Assembly: GCA_008933995.1 (NCBI GenBank)
Contig: WARS01000026.1
Span: 510,501 to 574,500 of the forward strand
Length of the DNA: 64,000 nucleotides
Direction of reading: 5' to 3'
DNA from: Datnioides undecimradiatus
Taxonomy: Eukaryota > Chordata > Actinopteri > Lobotiformes > Datnioididae
The notes beneath the pieces are model-generated. The model ran no database searches and was not told where the DNA came from. It saw only the letters and a program-made list of their open reading frames with translations. Within the stretch, counting starts at the first letter, position 1; every line of letters starts with the position of its first letter. A program made the translations under genes and the position numbers. Positions 11,468 to 23,547 of this stretch are shown here, one piece after another.

Positions 11468-11473
11468 AATAAA
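11468..11473 (+). terminator. apeh: Probable poly(A) signal of apeh
   Basis: A canonical AATAAA lies 136 bases after the apeh stop codon. It is the first such hexamer downstream, so it predicts a short 3' UTR of about 155 bases that includes the (AC)n repeat. Confidence 0.7.
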
Positions 11474-11489
11474 GAAAATCCCACAAACC

Positions 11490-12374
11490 TGTCCTGATTC
11501 ATAGATTTTGTAATGTTTGGTTATTAAGTGCTACATGTAAAAAGGTTACCCTACAATGATTAATCAAACTAGGTGTAAGACTGCAGACTTAGTCCCAAAA
11601 GACATCAAATTAAGTGATGATAAAAATATAATAATTAGAAATAGTAAATGTAATTTGAATAATGTCCAGCAGGTGGCAGTTGCTGTCTGTTGTAACAGTT
11701 TTCCTTTCCTCTGAACATTTTCTGTATGCCTGTGTATCACTGGTGGTTTTAGATCTCTTCAACAAAACATAATATACACCGATGCATCATGTTTAAAGAT
11801 ATGAGATCAACTACGTGTTTAAATGAATGGCTCTGTTTCCTGCAGGTGTGACCCTCTAAATATCATCGCTAGCTTTTCATCTTTCCAAGAAAAAGTGAAG
11901 TCGTTGAGAGCTCCGAGTGTTACATGTAAACTAAATATCACATTTCAAAATGGGACATCTGAAACCGTGTAACCACAAAGACCCACTACACTGCTGTAAA
12001 CCACCCAAACCACACGAAACCTCATCTGGAGTCTCTAATTGAGGCTCTTGACCACCTCACTCATGGGGCTGCCCGGACAAATAATCTACTGCAACCCTTC
12101 AGCCAAGTTCAGACTTGCAGACAAGATCCAACAAAGCAATGTCCTCCTTCTCTCTTCACATAATTTCTAGTTTTTTGTCATTTTAATCAATTCTTGAGAA
12201 GAATTTTTCTGTCCTGCTCACCAGATATTTACATCTGGACCCCAGACACAGTTTTTACCTTGTCTTTCCTCCATTTGGCAACAGGCAGGTTAAATTCTGC
12301 CACTCTGGCCAACAAACCACTCATGTAAACTCCAACTTGGATCTTGATTCTCACAAACAAACCCTGCCTTACTT

Positions 12375-12413
<39 letters not shown>

Positions 12414-13600
12414 AAAATGTGAAGACATCTGAGACGTGGGGATAAGAGGTGCAGTTGCTGAGGGAAAACAACCCCTGTTTGTTGGTGGCATTGTTGAGAC
12501 CTTGAACAGTCCCACCACTTTCATTTCCCAGACAACACAAGTGGGCATTCCTTCATCTGATACCGGAGACAAATGAAATTCACAGACGCAGATCTTGAAT
12601 GATTAAGTGCCCCACATGACACGGCAAAGTGGTTGATATCTTCCAGCGGTTTCCTCTCCGCAGTCTTCACCCTGATGTCCCAGACACGGCGGCGGTGTTA
12701 ATTGTCCCCTCCACCAACACGTTGCTCTGTGGCCTTGGACTGCAGCTGCTGCCTGATGAAGTCACTGTAATGTGGGTGTTGGGTGAGGTCACCAGTTTGA
12801 GAGATGGAGGGAGGAAAGGATGGAGATGGATCGGAAGAGAGTGAGAGAGACTGTGCTGATGATGAAGCGACAGATAAAGGAAAAGAGGCGTGAGATGGAG
12901 GTTACTGGATGCCAGATTGAGGGAGAAGTTCCCGGCTTCCTGTCGTGGTATTCTGGTGTGTGGGCCAGGGCACAGAGATGAAGCATTGTTTAAAGCTGAA
13001 GACAGGGGAAGGACTCATGCTCATGCTGGGTGTATGTAGGAGGTAGGCAGACAAAGGAAGGAAAGAGTGCAAGTGTGCTTTCTGACGCTGGGGTACAAAG
13101 AGGCTTTTGGAGCTGGCTCGTTCTGGTGCTTCCCCTCTTCAGCCGCCTGCAAAGAAAGACGGAGGAAAGAGGAACACAGAGGACAGAAGAAGATGATGGA
13201 AAAGAGCTGAGCAGAATAACACAGGGGAGAGCCAGGTTAGGTTAAATTGTCCGACAAACAGACACCAGTGAGTGAGGGCTTCATTCCCAAAGGAGCATGA
13301 ATTCACTCAGTAAATTTCACGGTAAATCTTCCCATTAGAAGACATTTGGGCCTGTGGATGGTGCTAGAGGGGAGCCCATGGAACGTGCCGATGGAAAATG
13401 TTCAGTCCTTGCCATAATATGGTCCAGGCACAGTCCTATTACTCAACCGGCAGATTCAATTTTCATTCCTGTTCAGTTATGTACCCATATTATCTTTTTC
13501 ACACAGTAAGGATTCAGTACCTTGATATGTCCCACTATGAATGTATCCAAAACCATTTCATGGCAGCTTGGCAAGTTCCTTAAGTTAAACTGTTATCCCC
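11490..13600. other. Intergenic DNA with poly(A)/poly(T) tract and a possible minus-strand exon
   Basis: No confident gene. A 31-base A run lies at 12379-12409. The block 12600-13150 is richer in GC and CpG than its surroundings. On the minus strand it has an open stretch ending at 12698 after a good acceptor-like sequence (near 12862). A second acceptor-like TTTGCAG lies near 13145. Competing frames are open there, so no protein is assigned. Confidence 0.4.
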
Positions 13601-13604
13601 CTTG

Positions 13605-14060
13605 AAAATAAAGGAGTAGTTTAATATTTTGGAAAAAAAATACATTATTGGCACAAGTTTAATGAGAAGTTTGATTCTAATCTTGTGTTCATATGCTAGA
13701 TATGAATCAACTACTACCAGCTGCTTAGCTTAGCTTAGTTTAGCTTGCCTTAGCTTAGCTTAGCATAGCTTATCTTAGCATAAAGGCAGGAAATGGGTAA
13801 ACAGCTACCCTGTCGGCATCCAGTTGTAACAAAATCAGACTAACATCACTTCTAAAGCTAAAATGGATCTCTTTTGTTTAATCTGTACAAAAGACAAGTT
13901 ATAAAAAGTGCGTGTGTGTGTGTGTGTGTGTGGGGTTATGTGAAGTGACAGTTTTTTGTTGGTGTATAGTGACTTTCTGGAGTTGGTTTGGCAGCCTCGC
14001 AGTGATGACAAAACTCCAGAAAGGCTTGTTGATTCAGATTTCTTGAAACAGTTTATGACA
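13605..14060. mobile_element. Non-autonomous dispersed element of the teleost 'TTAGC' fold-back type
   Basis: The order of segments matches a repeat I recognise from many fish genomes. It starts with a GGAGTAGTTTAATATTTTGG-like sequence, then a TAGCTTAGCTTAG tandem array (13726-13780), the GCATAAAGGCAGGAAATGGG segment, a CTAAAGCTAA segment and TTGTTTAATCTGTACAAAA. It continues with TGTGGGGTTATGTG and a closing palindrome, CTTTCTGGAGTT (13973-13984) paired with AACTCCAGAAAG (14012-14023). A (GT)n run (13907-13932) interrupts it. It encodes no protein. Edges are approximate; family identity is from memory and no name is assigned. Confidence 0.65.
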
Positions 14061-16758
14061 AATTTGGTTTTAATTAGTTCACACGTCATGATTGGCAGCT
14101 CATGTGATTGAGCAGGTGGTTGCATAGGCAGGAACTGGATGACGCCCTGAACACTACTGTTGAGACTTGGGCGTTAGTTGATGTTACCAATGCAGGATGT
14201 CAGCACTGGTATCTGGGATACTTTGACTTATACAGTGTGTGATAAGATGGACGGGTTATATATTGAGTAAGAATGTGTCCTGTCTGTTAGTGTGTAGGGG
14301 CTCTAACCCACAGTAAACCGAGCTGTAATCCTTGACTGAACTTTACTCCTCTGTATGCTGTCTTGCTAAAGGAAATGGGCCTTAAAGACCTCATCATGTT
14401 ATGGGGTTGAGAAAGTAATGTGCTGTGCTTTCGGAGTTCAATGTTCTTTAAAGTCCAACGAATGAACAAAAAACTACACACTACGTTTGATGGGAACGGG
14501 TAGAAATTGGATTTGGATGGGCTTTGAGGCTGAATGACTTCTTTTCAAGCTGTACGGGGCCGCTTCCTGGTTAACAAATGTAAAAATTGGTTTTACAAGG
14601 CAAATAAATCAAATCCTCAACCATAAGGTTTCAACATCTGCATCTCTCCACACTTTGTAATGGCAGCTTCCTGTCTCCTGATCCAAACCTCTCAGCCGTG
14701 ACCTTCACCTGTGGACACTGGGTGTGTGCCAAAACACTGCGTCATCACACGAGTGCGTGTTGAGGTGGTGAGCACAATGATTCTCTTACAGTCTGACTTC
14801 ACACAATTCATTAAAACGTGGCCCTGAGCTTCTCATTCCTCGTTTCATTTTCCCTCTCTCCCCCTCCTGTGAACTCACTTCCTGCCTTCCACCCTTGTTA
14901 TTTTCTTTGTCTCCCTGTTTTTACCATGAAAAAGCATTTGTGTGTGTAGACAGAGTTCATTCACAAGCTTGTGAACACAGGCCTTAACTGGGGGTAAGCA
15001 GCATTTTTACCATCTCCCTTTTGATTCACCCTTTGACTGTTAAAAGTTGTTTAAACAGTGAGGGCCCCTGCTCAGGAAAGGATGGGATGTTCCTTTATGT
15101 CAGCGCTACGTGAGCTGTGACCTTTCACTTCTTTTCTTCTCTTTCTTTCTCTCTGATCTATTCCTTCTCTGTCCGTCTGACTCTTTCCCTCACATCAGCT
15201 ATTTTTTTTTCTACCTAAATCTGCCATTTGCTTTGTTAAATGCTGATGAGTCACAGCAGATCGGTGGGTTTGTCTCTGGATTCACATGGTTTTACAGTGC
15301 AGCTGGTTGGGGCTATACTGGCTTAGGGTTAGCCGTCTATAACAGGTGGAGCTATTGTCCATGGAGTGAGGGAGGTGGGGGTTTGTTGGTGGTTATGGGG
15401 ATGCTGTAAAGGCTTTGGGACCCGGTTCATGTTTGCTTTAAGGTTCCGGAGAGGTGTGTGTGTTAGTTATGTGTTGATATGTGCATGTTGGGTGGAAACA
15501 AACATCATTTGAGTCCTTGACATCACAAAGTACCAGAGTGGTGAAACAGTCTTATTGGTTCCTGTATAATCAACTTTTGTCATATATTTAGAACAATTAA
15601 GTGTCATTAAAAAAAAAAAAAAGAAGATTTATATTGGAAACAGGGTGAAAGAACTTAATGCACTGTCATAATAATTTGGCCCTTTTTTTAAAAAAAAAAA
15701 AATGTTTTTAATGTGTAAGGGATGTGTTGCCATCCAATTGTTTTTATGCACATTTTTCAATTTGTGAAAAAAGTTTGAATTAAAAATCCAGTTCTCACGC
15801 ACAAGTTTGTACTCTTGGGGAAAGAAATGATGCTGAGATGAGATGGGAAAAGGTGGTGTATTGATAAAAGAAAAATGCAACAGATACAGACATATAGTAA
15901 ATAAATCATGATGTATATGAAGCATGGAGGCTAAAGACAGCAGGAGATGAAAACATAAGGAGAATGTAATGTTCCTCATATTGATAGAAAAACACAATAT
16001 AACACATTTTTGTTTCGGTGTCCTCTTCAAGCTTCTTCGGTTTTAAGGCTATGCTGGGGAGCCACAAAGTGTTACCTTGATGAAAGTTCAATATCGGCAT
16101 AACAACAATGGGTTGAAATGTGCATTTATACTTATTTTCTTTTGCAGGTTGTCATGAAGTCAATAAAACATTATTATCAATTCTTATTATGCTGCACCTT
16201 CTGCTGTATTAGCTGTATAAGTCCCCAGTGCTGAGCTGATCATGGGAATATTCCCTGTGGGAGTCATCTGAACTTCGTCTGAGACAAACACACACACACC
16301 TCTTTCATCTCTCCTCCTCCATCCATTTGGCTCGCCTCCATCCTCCTTTTGTCACATTTATCTGTCTCCCTATTCCCATGCTGTGTCCTAAGCTACTTTT
16401 GTACCAGTGCCATGCAAGATAATATGGGGGGAGACGTTTCTTGGCTCCAGTTTACAGTTCAAGCTTTTAACGTGACGCTCTCATGCAAAGAACAACTTGC
16501 ACCAAAAGAGGGACAAGGCAGCTGCAGACACCCTCACCATGGTGATACAGTGATATCTCTTGACCTCGTTGTTGTTGCTGTTGTTTGTTGTTGTGGTTGC
16601 TAGATGATGCAAGTGTAAATGACATATGCAACATTCCTTCACCTGAGTTCGCTGATATGGGCGAGAAGATTTCACAGCCTCACCTTATCTGCTGCAAATG
16701 AAGGGATAGATGGATGACGGAACAGGTTAGCAAGTTCAGTGATTTATCGATCGTAGAA
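14061..16758. other. Intergenic DNA without recognised genes
   Basis: AT-rich sequence with A/T runs at 15608-15622 and 15684-15704 and small GTT/CAA-rich patches near 16568-16600. The open frames in this interval (for example 15629-16030 -) have low-complexity, hydrophobic or Lys/Phe-biased composition and no splice context. I see nothing else. Confidence 0.5.
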
Positions 16759-17121
16759 TTAAAGGAGCAGACCACTGATTTTACTCAGCAGGATCAGTTT
16801 ACTTGCCTGAAGCCTTGGGCCGAACTGTCTAAAGTTTGAGAAAACAATTATTTTGCGATAATCATCTCAGCCCGGGGACTTAAACTTCATAACAGGAAGC
16901 TGCGTTACAAACTGACAAGGTTGAGATCAAAAGACATTGGGGTTAAGCAGGGAGAGAGAGTCTAATGAAGGGTGCAATTGCATGATGGGAATTTTGTAGC
17001 TTGACCCAGATGAAAAGTCACAATATTTTTGTTTCTGCTGCACCAATGACCTTTATTTTTAATCTGTTTCTCACAAGGTCTCTAACTTTATAGAAGTGCA
17101 AATGTTGTAGTGCCCCTTTAA
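16759..17121. mobile_element. Short non-autonomous DNA element flanked by TTAA (MITE-like)
   Basis: The core 16763-17117 (355 bp) begins AGGAGCAG and ends TGCCCCT, giving a short terminal inverted repeat (AGGRGCA), and is flanked on both sides by TTAA (16759-16762 and 17118-17121). The interior contains segments I recognise from a common fish repeat: CCACTGATTTTAC near the start, GATAATCATC, ACAGGAAG, AGATCAAAAGACAT, GATGGGAATTTTGTAGCTTG and GTAGTGCCCCTTTAA at the end. TTAA flanks are typical of piggyBac-type integration; the assignment is an inference. There is no open reading frame. Confidence 0.7.
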
Positions 17122-20100
17122 AGAAGTGTCTGCGCGTTATAAACTTTAGTGTGTTCATATTTTTGTTAAAGCAGACAGAAGGCATTATTGTTAACACAGG
17201 GTTTCATATATCTCTGTCTAGTCATATCAGAGACGTAGCTCTTTTGCCACATCAGAGTTCAGCAGACATCAAAATATTTTTACTAATAAACCATAATGTT
17301 GACTTCTGATCTGAGTCCAAACCTGGGTTTCTTATGTTTTCAGGAAATGGAGAGTCATTACTCTGGTTTTGCGTTCACATGCAAAGGTCCTTCTGAATTA
17401 TGATTTATTTATAAAACACACTGAACAATCTGCATCTCGAGGAAGAAAGTTTAGACAAATCTAAAGTAGTAATCAAAATGTGGCTGCTTTGGTTTTGCTC
17501 TTGCACAAACAGTGATGTAGACCAGTTCTGCCTGGGAGTGCGGGAGGATGGGAGGTCATAGCGAAACAGTACCTTCAGATGAGGTGGATTTGTCATCATG
17601 GGTTTTTAATGCTGCATAAACGACATAAAGTACACAAAAGAAAAACTAATGGTAACAGACGCAAAATGAGATTTACTGATATTTGGTATTGTAGATTAGA
17701 TTTTACCGTATGTGCCATATGAGACTCAAACTGACCAAATCTCTCTTAAATGTCATAAAGTGACATGTTAAACTGAAACTCATTCTGAAGCTGTCCACTT
17801 ACTGCCATTCATTCCTCTGCTGTATTGCAGCTGCTCTATCCAGCTGTCGGCTCCACTGAAAACCAATATGACCTGTGACTGCTTGACTACTGCCGTGATT
17901 CTGCAGTCAAGTAATAACTTTTACATCTTCAAAATGTCAGTGTCAGTGTCAGGACTCAACAATGACAAGAATTCAGAATAACAATCATGACAATTTTGAG
18001 TGTGTTATTGAGACATAAAAGAAAACAGTGCCAGTCGTCATCCTTGCCCACAACGGAAAAAACGTTAATATATAACTAATAATATTTTTATGCACTATAG
18101 GAATAATCTCAGCTCAGCAAAATGTGTATTTTGCAATCTCCATGACTCTATTCATTAAAAAAATTCTTTACATCTTTTCAACTATGCATGAACCTGCATG
18201 AACTTGTGTTTTCTGACAATTGTTTTTCACTTGTAACCCTCCTAATAATAAAGATGTCACCTCATCAGTCACAGTAACTCAGTTCGCTCCGAACTCTGCA
18301 CTGAAGTCTAACATGACCCTGCCGAGGTCAAATATCGCAACGCCTGAAACTGTAGAGGAATAAGGCTTCACTTTGAGCTCAGGGGGTCTATACACATTTG
18401 AGTGATGAGGAAGCTGCAAAGTCAGTCAGTTCTGGTCCTGAGATGCTGCTGTCAGATCGTAGTAAACTCTGACTTTGTTTAAACAGTTTACATATATATA
18501 AACATGGTAGGCCTGGCTTAACTCACTTATTGCCTTTTCGTATCAGCAAATATAGAGACAATTCACTTTGTGTATGTAACCTGGTCAGTCATTTGTTTTC
18601 AGTGAACAAAGTCTCTCATATATACATCCTGACAGAGTCTCAACATGTATTTGGCCTTTCTTAACTCAACCCACGTTAAGCATCTGTTAAAACTTTTGAA
18701 AGGTAATAAACATGTCCCCAAACGCTCATAAAAATACTTCACGGCAGATGTGCGGATGAAGCTGCACCTTATTGTAGAGATGGAACCGCGTTAAATGATG
18801 CACTTTGTGGACAGCTTTGACACCATTTCATCTGTCTGATAGTCGAAGGAATTTACTACAAACTATTGACTGGAGGTTAATTAGAGGAATACTTTTACCA
18901 GATGAAGCCTTGGTCTGGCATGGTCTCCTCATGCTCTCCACTGCAGAGCCGAGTGAACATTCAGGACCTGCGTTTACTGACATTAGCTCAGCTCTGCTAC
19001 TGTTGTTAGCCTTTTTAGCAGTCTTAGTCTTTTTAGTGGCTGTTTTGCTGTTGCATTTTGTCCAATTTTCATCAGGATTTTAAACAAACATTTAAGCCCA
19101 AGAGCTTGTAACAATACCAGCAAACAGCAGATTATGGAAATGTAACTAAATCAACTTCTGAACACAGAGCGATATTAAGGTCAGAGGGACATTTAAGAAG
19201 AAGGCTGTCGTTCATGATTGGTAAAGACAGTTTGATAAGAAATCAAACATCTCTGACATTGTCATTTTGCAGTGGCAGACTGAGGCTGTCTGACCGTGGT
19301 GAAAAAAAGTAAAAATGCTCCGGCTGCATGTGACGGGCATCAGTACACAGAAAGTTATGAAACAGTTCAAAACCCTTGATGAGATTATTATTTGAGTCAG
19401 ACTCTTTCTCTGAATTGGGGCCACATCGAGTCCACTAGTGCTATTTAGTTTAAATTAGTTATCCATTTTAAAAGATAAGGATACCTTTACCTTATATTTA
19501 GTTATCATGATGCTGATTTTTGGGCAATTTTTATGATCTTATTTCAGACACATTTTGTGTGTCTCCACTCGAAACATGCAACACAAAATCAACACTTTAT
19601 TGACAATTTGAATCACAATTTGAAAGAAGCAGTTTACTGGCTCAGTACCCACAGTTTGTCTTGTTACATCCCACAGCCTCAGTAGAAATGGCCACAGTTG
19701 TCCAGGCTCCTGCTGTAAAAACACAAATCATTTCAGGTATTCTCTCTGTGTTCTGCTTTACCTCCTCGTGTGTCAGCATCATCATTAACCTTTTGCCCAA
19801 CAAACATCTGTACCGCATGCTGGGACTCTCCACAGGTCAGTGTCTACATGAAAACACATCTTCCACAGGTCTTTTCAGGCCTCTGTTTTACATAAGAGAA
19901 AAGGTAATTCTGCATTTCTTCAACCATGTGCTCAGTGAGTACAGTAAAAAATATGAATTAAAAACATCGACATTTTACTGCCCACTGAAAATAAAACCTA
20001 TCCTAGAATACAAAGTCTTGATCTAAGACTGTGGATAATGTAGAGTTCAAACTCTTTGCCATAAAATGAAAGGAGCCTGTAAATTTTGTCAGCGTAAGTT

Positions 20101-20889
20101 CAATTGAATTATTCTTTATTGTCATCGTGCTCATCATGATAAGCATGATGGACACTGCTGGTGTCACTGGTGTCAATGCACTTGTGACTGACTACAGTAT
20201 TTCTCAGAAGCACGGGACCTGAAGGAAATGCTGAAATTCAGTGGCCTGTCCAACTCTTTAAGGGCTTTTACAGGAACTCATCATGTCTCTTAACACCTTA
20301 AAGTCTCTCAGGTTTCTGTTCTGCAGGCAGCCTGGAAAATTTTTAGGTCACTTGAAGAAAATAGTGCATATGCTCTTTTTTTCTTTGTTTAAGGACTAAG
20401 TATCTAAGGTATTTGCTGGTTTGGTCAGCAAACCCAACTTTTCCTTCAGCACAGAACCTTCATTTTGTTGTGCAACTTTCAGTCTGAAATGCTCCAGTGT
20501 GTTGCTTGATCTCTCTTAGCTAATCCATCCTCCTAGCCCAGCTGAGTACGTGCAGAACATTCATAATTCCAGCCACCTGCAGTATTATTAAATGTATCAA
20601 AACCTTCATTAAGCACATTTCTGTCATTTGTGAAGGTTTATTTTTCAAGGTTTTTTTTGATCATCTCAGCATTTCGTGACAGCATCCGTGTGTGTCTGTC
20701 TATACGTGTATGCAGAGTGCGTGTTTGTATAAATAATCTATGCACTGGAGCGTTTTGTAATATGCGTGATGCATAATTCATTGATAAGAGATGGGATGCT
20801 CTTTCATTAGTCAAACCAATTGGGATGCCGTCCTGGACACACCTATCATTACACTGCTCAGTGATTCATACTCTGTGAGTGCATGTGTA

Positions 20890-20895
<6 letters not shown>

Positions 20896-20925
<30 letters not shown>
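20896..20925. repeat. (TG)n microsatellite
   Basis: About 15 TG units with slight impurity at the left edge. Confidence 0.9.
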
Positions 20926-20926
<1 letters not shown>

Positions 20927-22306
20927 ATCCTTTGTGTGTATTATTGTGAATAGCCTACATGATGTATACAATTTATTGATATTTGAAGTGAAATATTAAT
21001 ACATTTTAGTGCTGTGATTGCTTCTGTGTTTTGGATTAATGCAGTTGATAGTTAAAACTATTTAATCTTGTGAACTGTAGAGTAATGTCAATAAGAAGGC
21101 TGTAGAAATTCATATTTCAAGTAAGATCAGACTAAATGGAAACAGGGGACTTAAAATCCAGACAGGAAGCAGCATTTGCAAAATGTTTAAAACCCAAAGT
21201 AACAGCTCCTTTGGACAAATTTGGCTCCAAACAATAATAAAAAAACAACTTTTTAAAGTCAAAGATTTACAATAATTTTAACATATTTGGAACTAAATGT
21301 AACCATAAATCTAATCTAATCCTTGATGGATCTCAGTGGTGAACTGTAATTAAAGGTATCAAACATAGCAACCCTCTGAATGATATATGTTGGGGCGTTT
21401 CCAGAGCAACTACCTGACCAGAGCTGGTCCCAAATCAGTCACCTTGATAGATTTCGATAATAAGCAATACAACATTAGTGCTCTTCTTGGTTATGTAGTA
21501 CACATGTGTAATATTACTGACTGAATTTGATCATTTTAGTTGATATTAATGATAGCTGGTCGCTCAATAATAATTTTTTTTACAGACAAACTAGAGCAGA
21601 ACTAATACTAATGTGATATTATGGGATCATTTTAATGTGTCTTTGATGTTAATGTGTATCTGTTGGATGATCTTTATCGAGAACTGCCAAACATATGTCT
21701 GAGGTACAGTGTCACTGTCACCGTTACATAGTTTACAAACCTGAGAGCACTGTCTGGCTAAAGTGTCCCACTTACAGGTAGGTTTTCAAAAAATGATACA
21801 TACAGATATATAGTTAGCCATTTTTTGTCCTTCTCAAATAACTGGTATGGCCCTAACAAAACAAACCAAACAGATCCAGTTTTCTCGTCTCCCCTTTTCT
21901 CTCCCCTCTACTGTAATATGTCTGTTGTTTGGTCTGGCTGTAGATTAACCTGCTATTGGCTGCTGAAGTCCATAACACTTTATCCATCAGTGGAGTGTTT
22001 GCCAAAGGCTTCTGCTGCTTAGGAGGAGGTTGGGGGCAGAGAAAGAAAGAGAAAGGAGGGAATTAATGTGCGTTTGCTCTTACATGCACTTTCCCATGTG
22101 CATGTGCGTTTACGCTGGCTTCTGTGGTTGTGTCTGTGTATGTGTGTGTGTGGCTAGTGTACATGTAGGCTCATCCAGGGTGGGTTTCAGACAGTGAGGG
22201 TGTGTGAGGACATAGTGTGTGTGTCTTTCATAAATGCAGGATTACCCTTCTGCTTCTTTCAGCACAAAGACAAACAGGCAGGAGCTGAGTTCCACTTAAT
22301 GAAACA

Positions 22307-22308
<2 letters not shown>

Positions 22309-22355
<47 letters not shown>
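22309..22355. repeat. (CA)n microsatellite
   Basis: About 23 uninterrupted CA units. Confidence 0.95.
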
Positions 22356-22356
<1 letters not shown>

Positions 22357-22554
22357 GCTATTATATGTCTGCAGTTTTTTTCTGTCATGTTTCTGGCTCT
22401 GACTGTTAGGTTCACCTTATAATTAATAAAATGTGTATACAGTTTGACAGACTGTTACCGTGAATATTCTCTATATTTGCATGTTGATGTGTGTATATGT
22501 GTGTGTCTGTGTTCATCCATCATCATATGTTCAGTTTCAGCAGGCAGAACACGT

Positions 22555-22579
22555 GCAGCAGCAGCAGCAGCAGCAGCAG
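22555..22579. repeat. (CAG)n trinucleotide repeat
   Basis: Eight CAG/GCA units. The surrounding open frames translate it as polyGln or polyAla, but no splice-supported coding exon surrounds it. Confidence 0.9.
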
Positions 22580-23496
22580 TGTTTATGTGCTGGCCACTGT
22601 TCTTACAGGGGTGTGTGCGTGTGTGTGCGTTGCATAAATGTCCCTCCTCATGTTTATTCATCAGCTGCTGAAACTTCGCTGCAGTGTTCGAACTCTCTGC
22701 ACTTTGATCTCTGGATCACTCAAACAGCTGAGTCAGGGGAAAAACTAAGGAAGCACACACACACAAACTCGCTGCTGCTGAATACTGACGCTGAACATGG
22801 ACACACTCAGTTGCTACAAATATACTGATGTACACACACTGCGCAGGGACTTAGTGTAGATATATTTTAATATTTGCACCACCATGGTGCTGTCCAGACA
22901 CACGATACAGTTTATACGAAACTTACACACTCATGCATGGCATAAGCACAAGTTATTACTGATTCAGCACATACACCCACACAAACAGTGCTAGAATTGC
23001 TGACTTGTGATAAAGCTAAACTCCTCCAAACTGGTGAGCTGTTCCACTTAACCAACAGATACATGCTAGGAGGTGAACGGCCCCAAGTGACACAGTCCCC
23101 GAGCTCTGCCTGGATGCCTTTCAGGTGCCTTGATCGTCCTGCTTCTCCCCCTTGCACTTTGCAGTGAGGACCCAGTCTGGGCAGAACACAAGTTAGCTTT
23201 GTAATGTTCCTTTATTTTCCTTTTTAAATATGATAAATTTGATTTCACTGAGACATCTAAATTTCTAGTGTGTCCAATTTTTGCCCAGGCTTCACCCCTT
23301 GTCTGAATACATTTGAGATTAGATGAGAAATTCACCTTGACCTTTGACTCGTTTCAGTGAAGCATGCATCTCAATAATGCTGAGCAAATTTCATGCACGC
23401 ATAAACATGCAGAATCAGTTTAAAATCATTCCCAAATAATAGAATGTAATTCCTGATTAAGCAGCATTTTGTGCAAAAGTGAGAATTTCTGTTACT

Positions 23497-23499
<3 letters not shown>

Positions 23500-23547
<48 letters not shown>
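23500..23547. repeat. (GT)n microsatellite
   Basis: About 24 uninterrupted GT units. Confidence 0.95.

Noticed and set aside
12379..12409. 31-base A run as the tail of a processed pseudogene or SINE
   Set aside because: The sequence to its left has no recognisable mRNA or tRNA/5S-derived head, and no flanking duplication was found.
13130..13150. Minus-strand acceptor-like TTTGCAG opening a 50-codon frame
   Set aside because: No donor or homologous peptide; two frames are open equally well.
19661..20026. 121-residue plus-strand frame
   Set aside because: No splice signals, conserved domain or codon bias; AT-rich and best explained as chance.
22194..22828. Frames rich in His/Thr, Val/Cys, Gln or Ala
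   Set aside because: They are translations of (CA)n and (CAG)n microsatellites.
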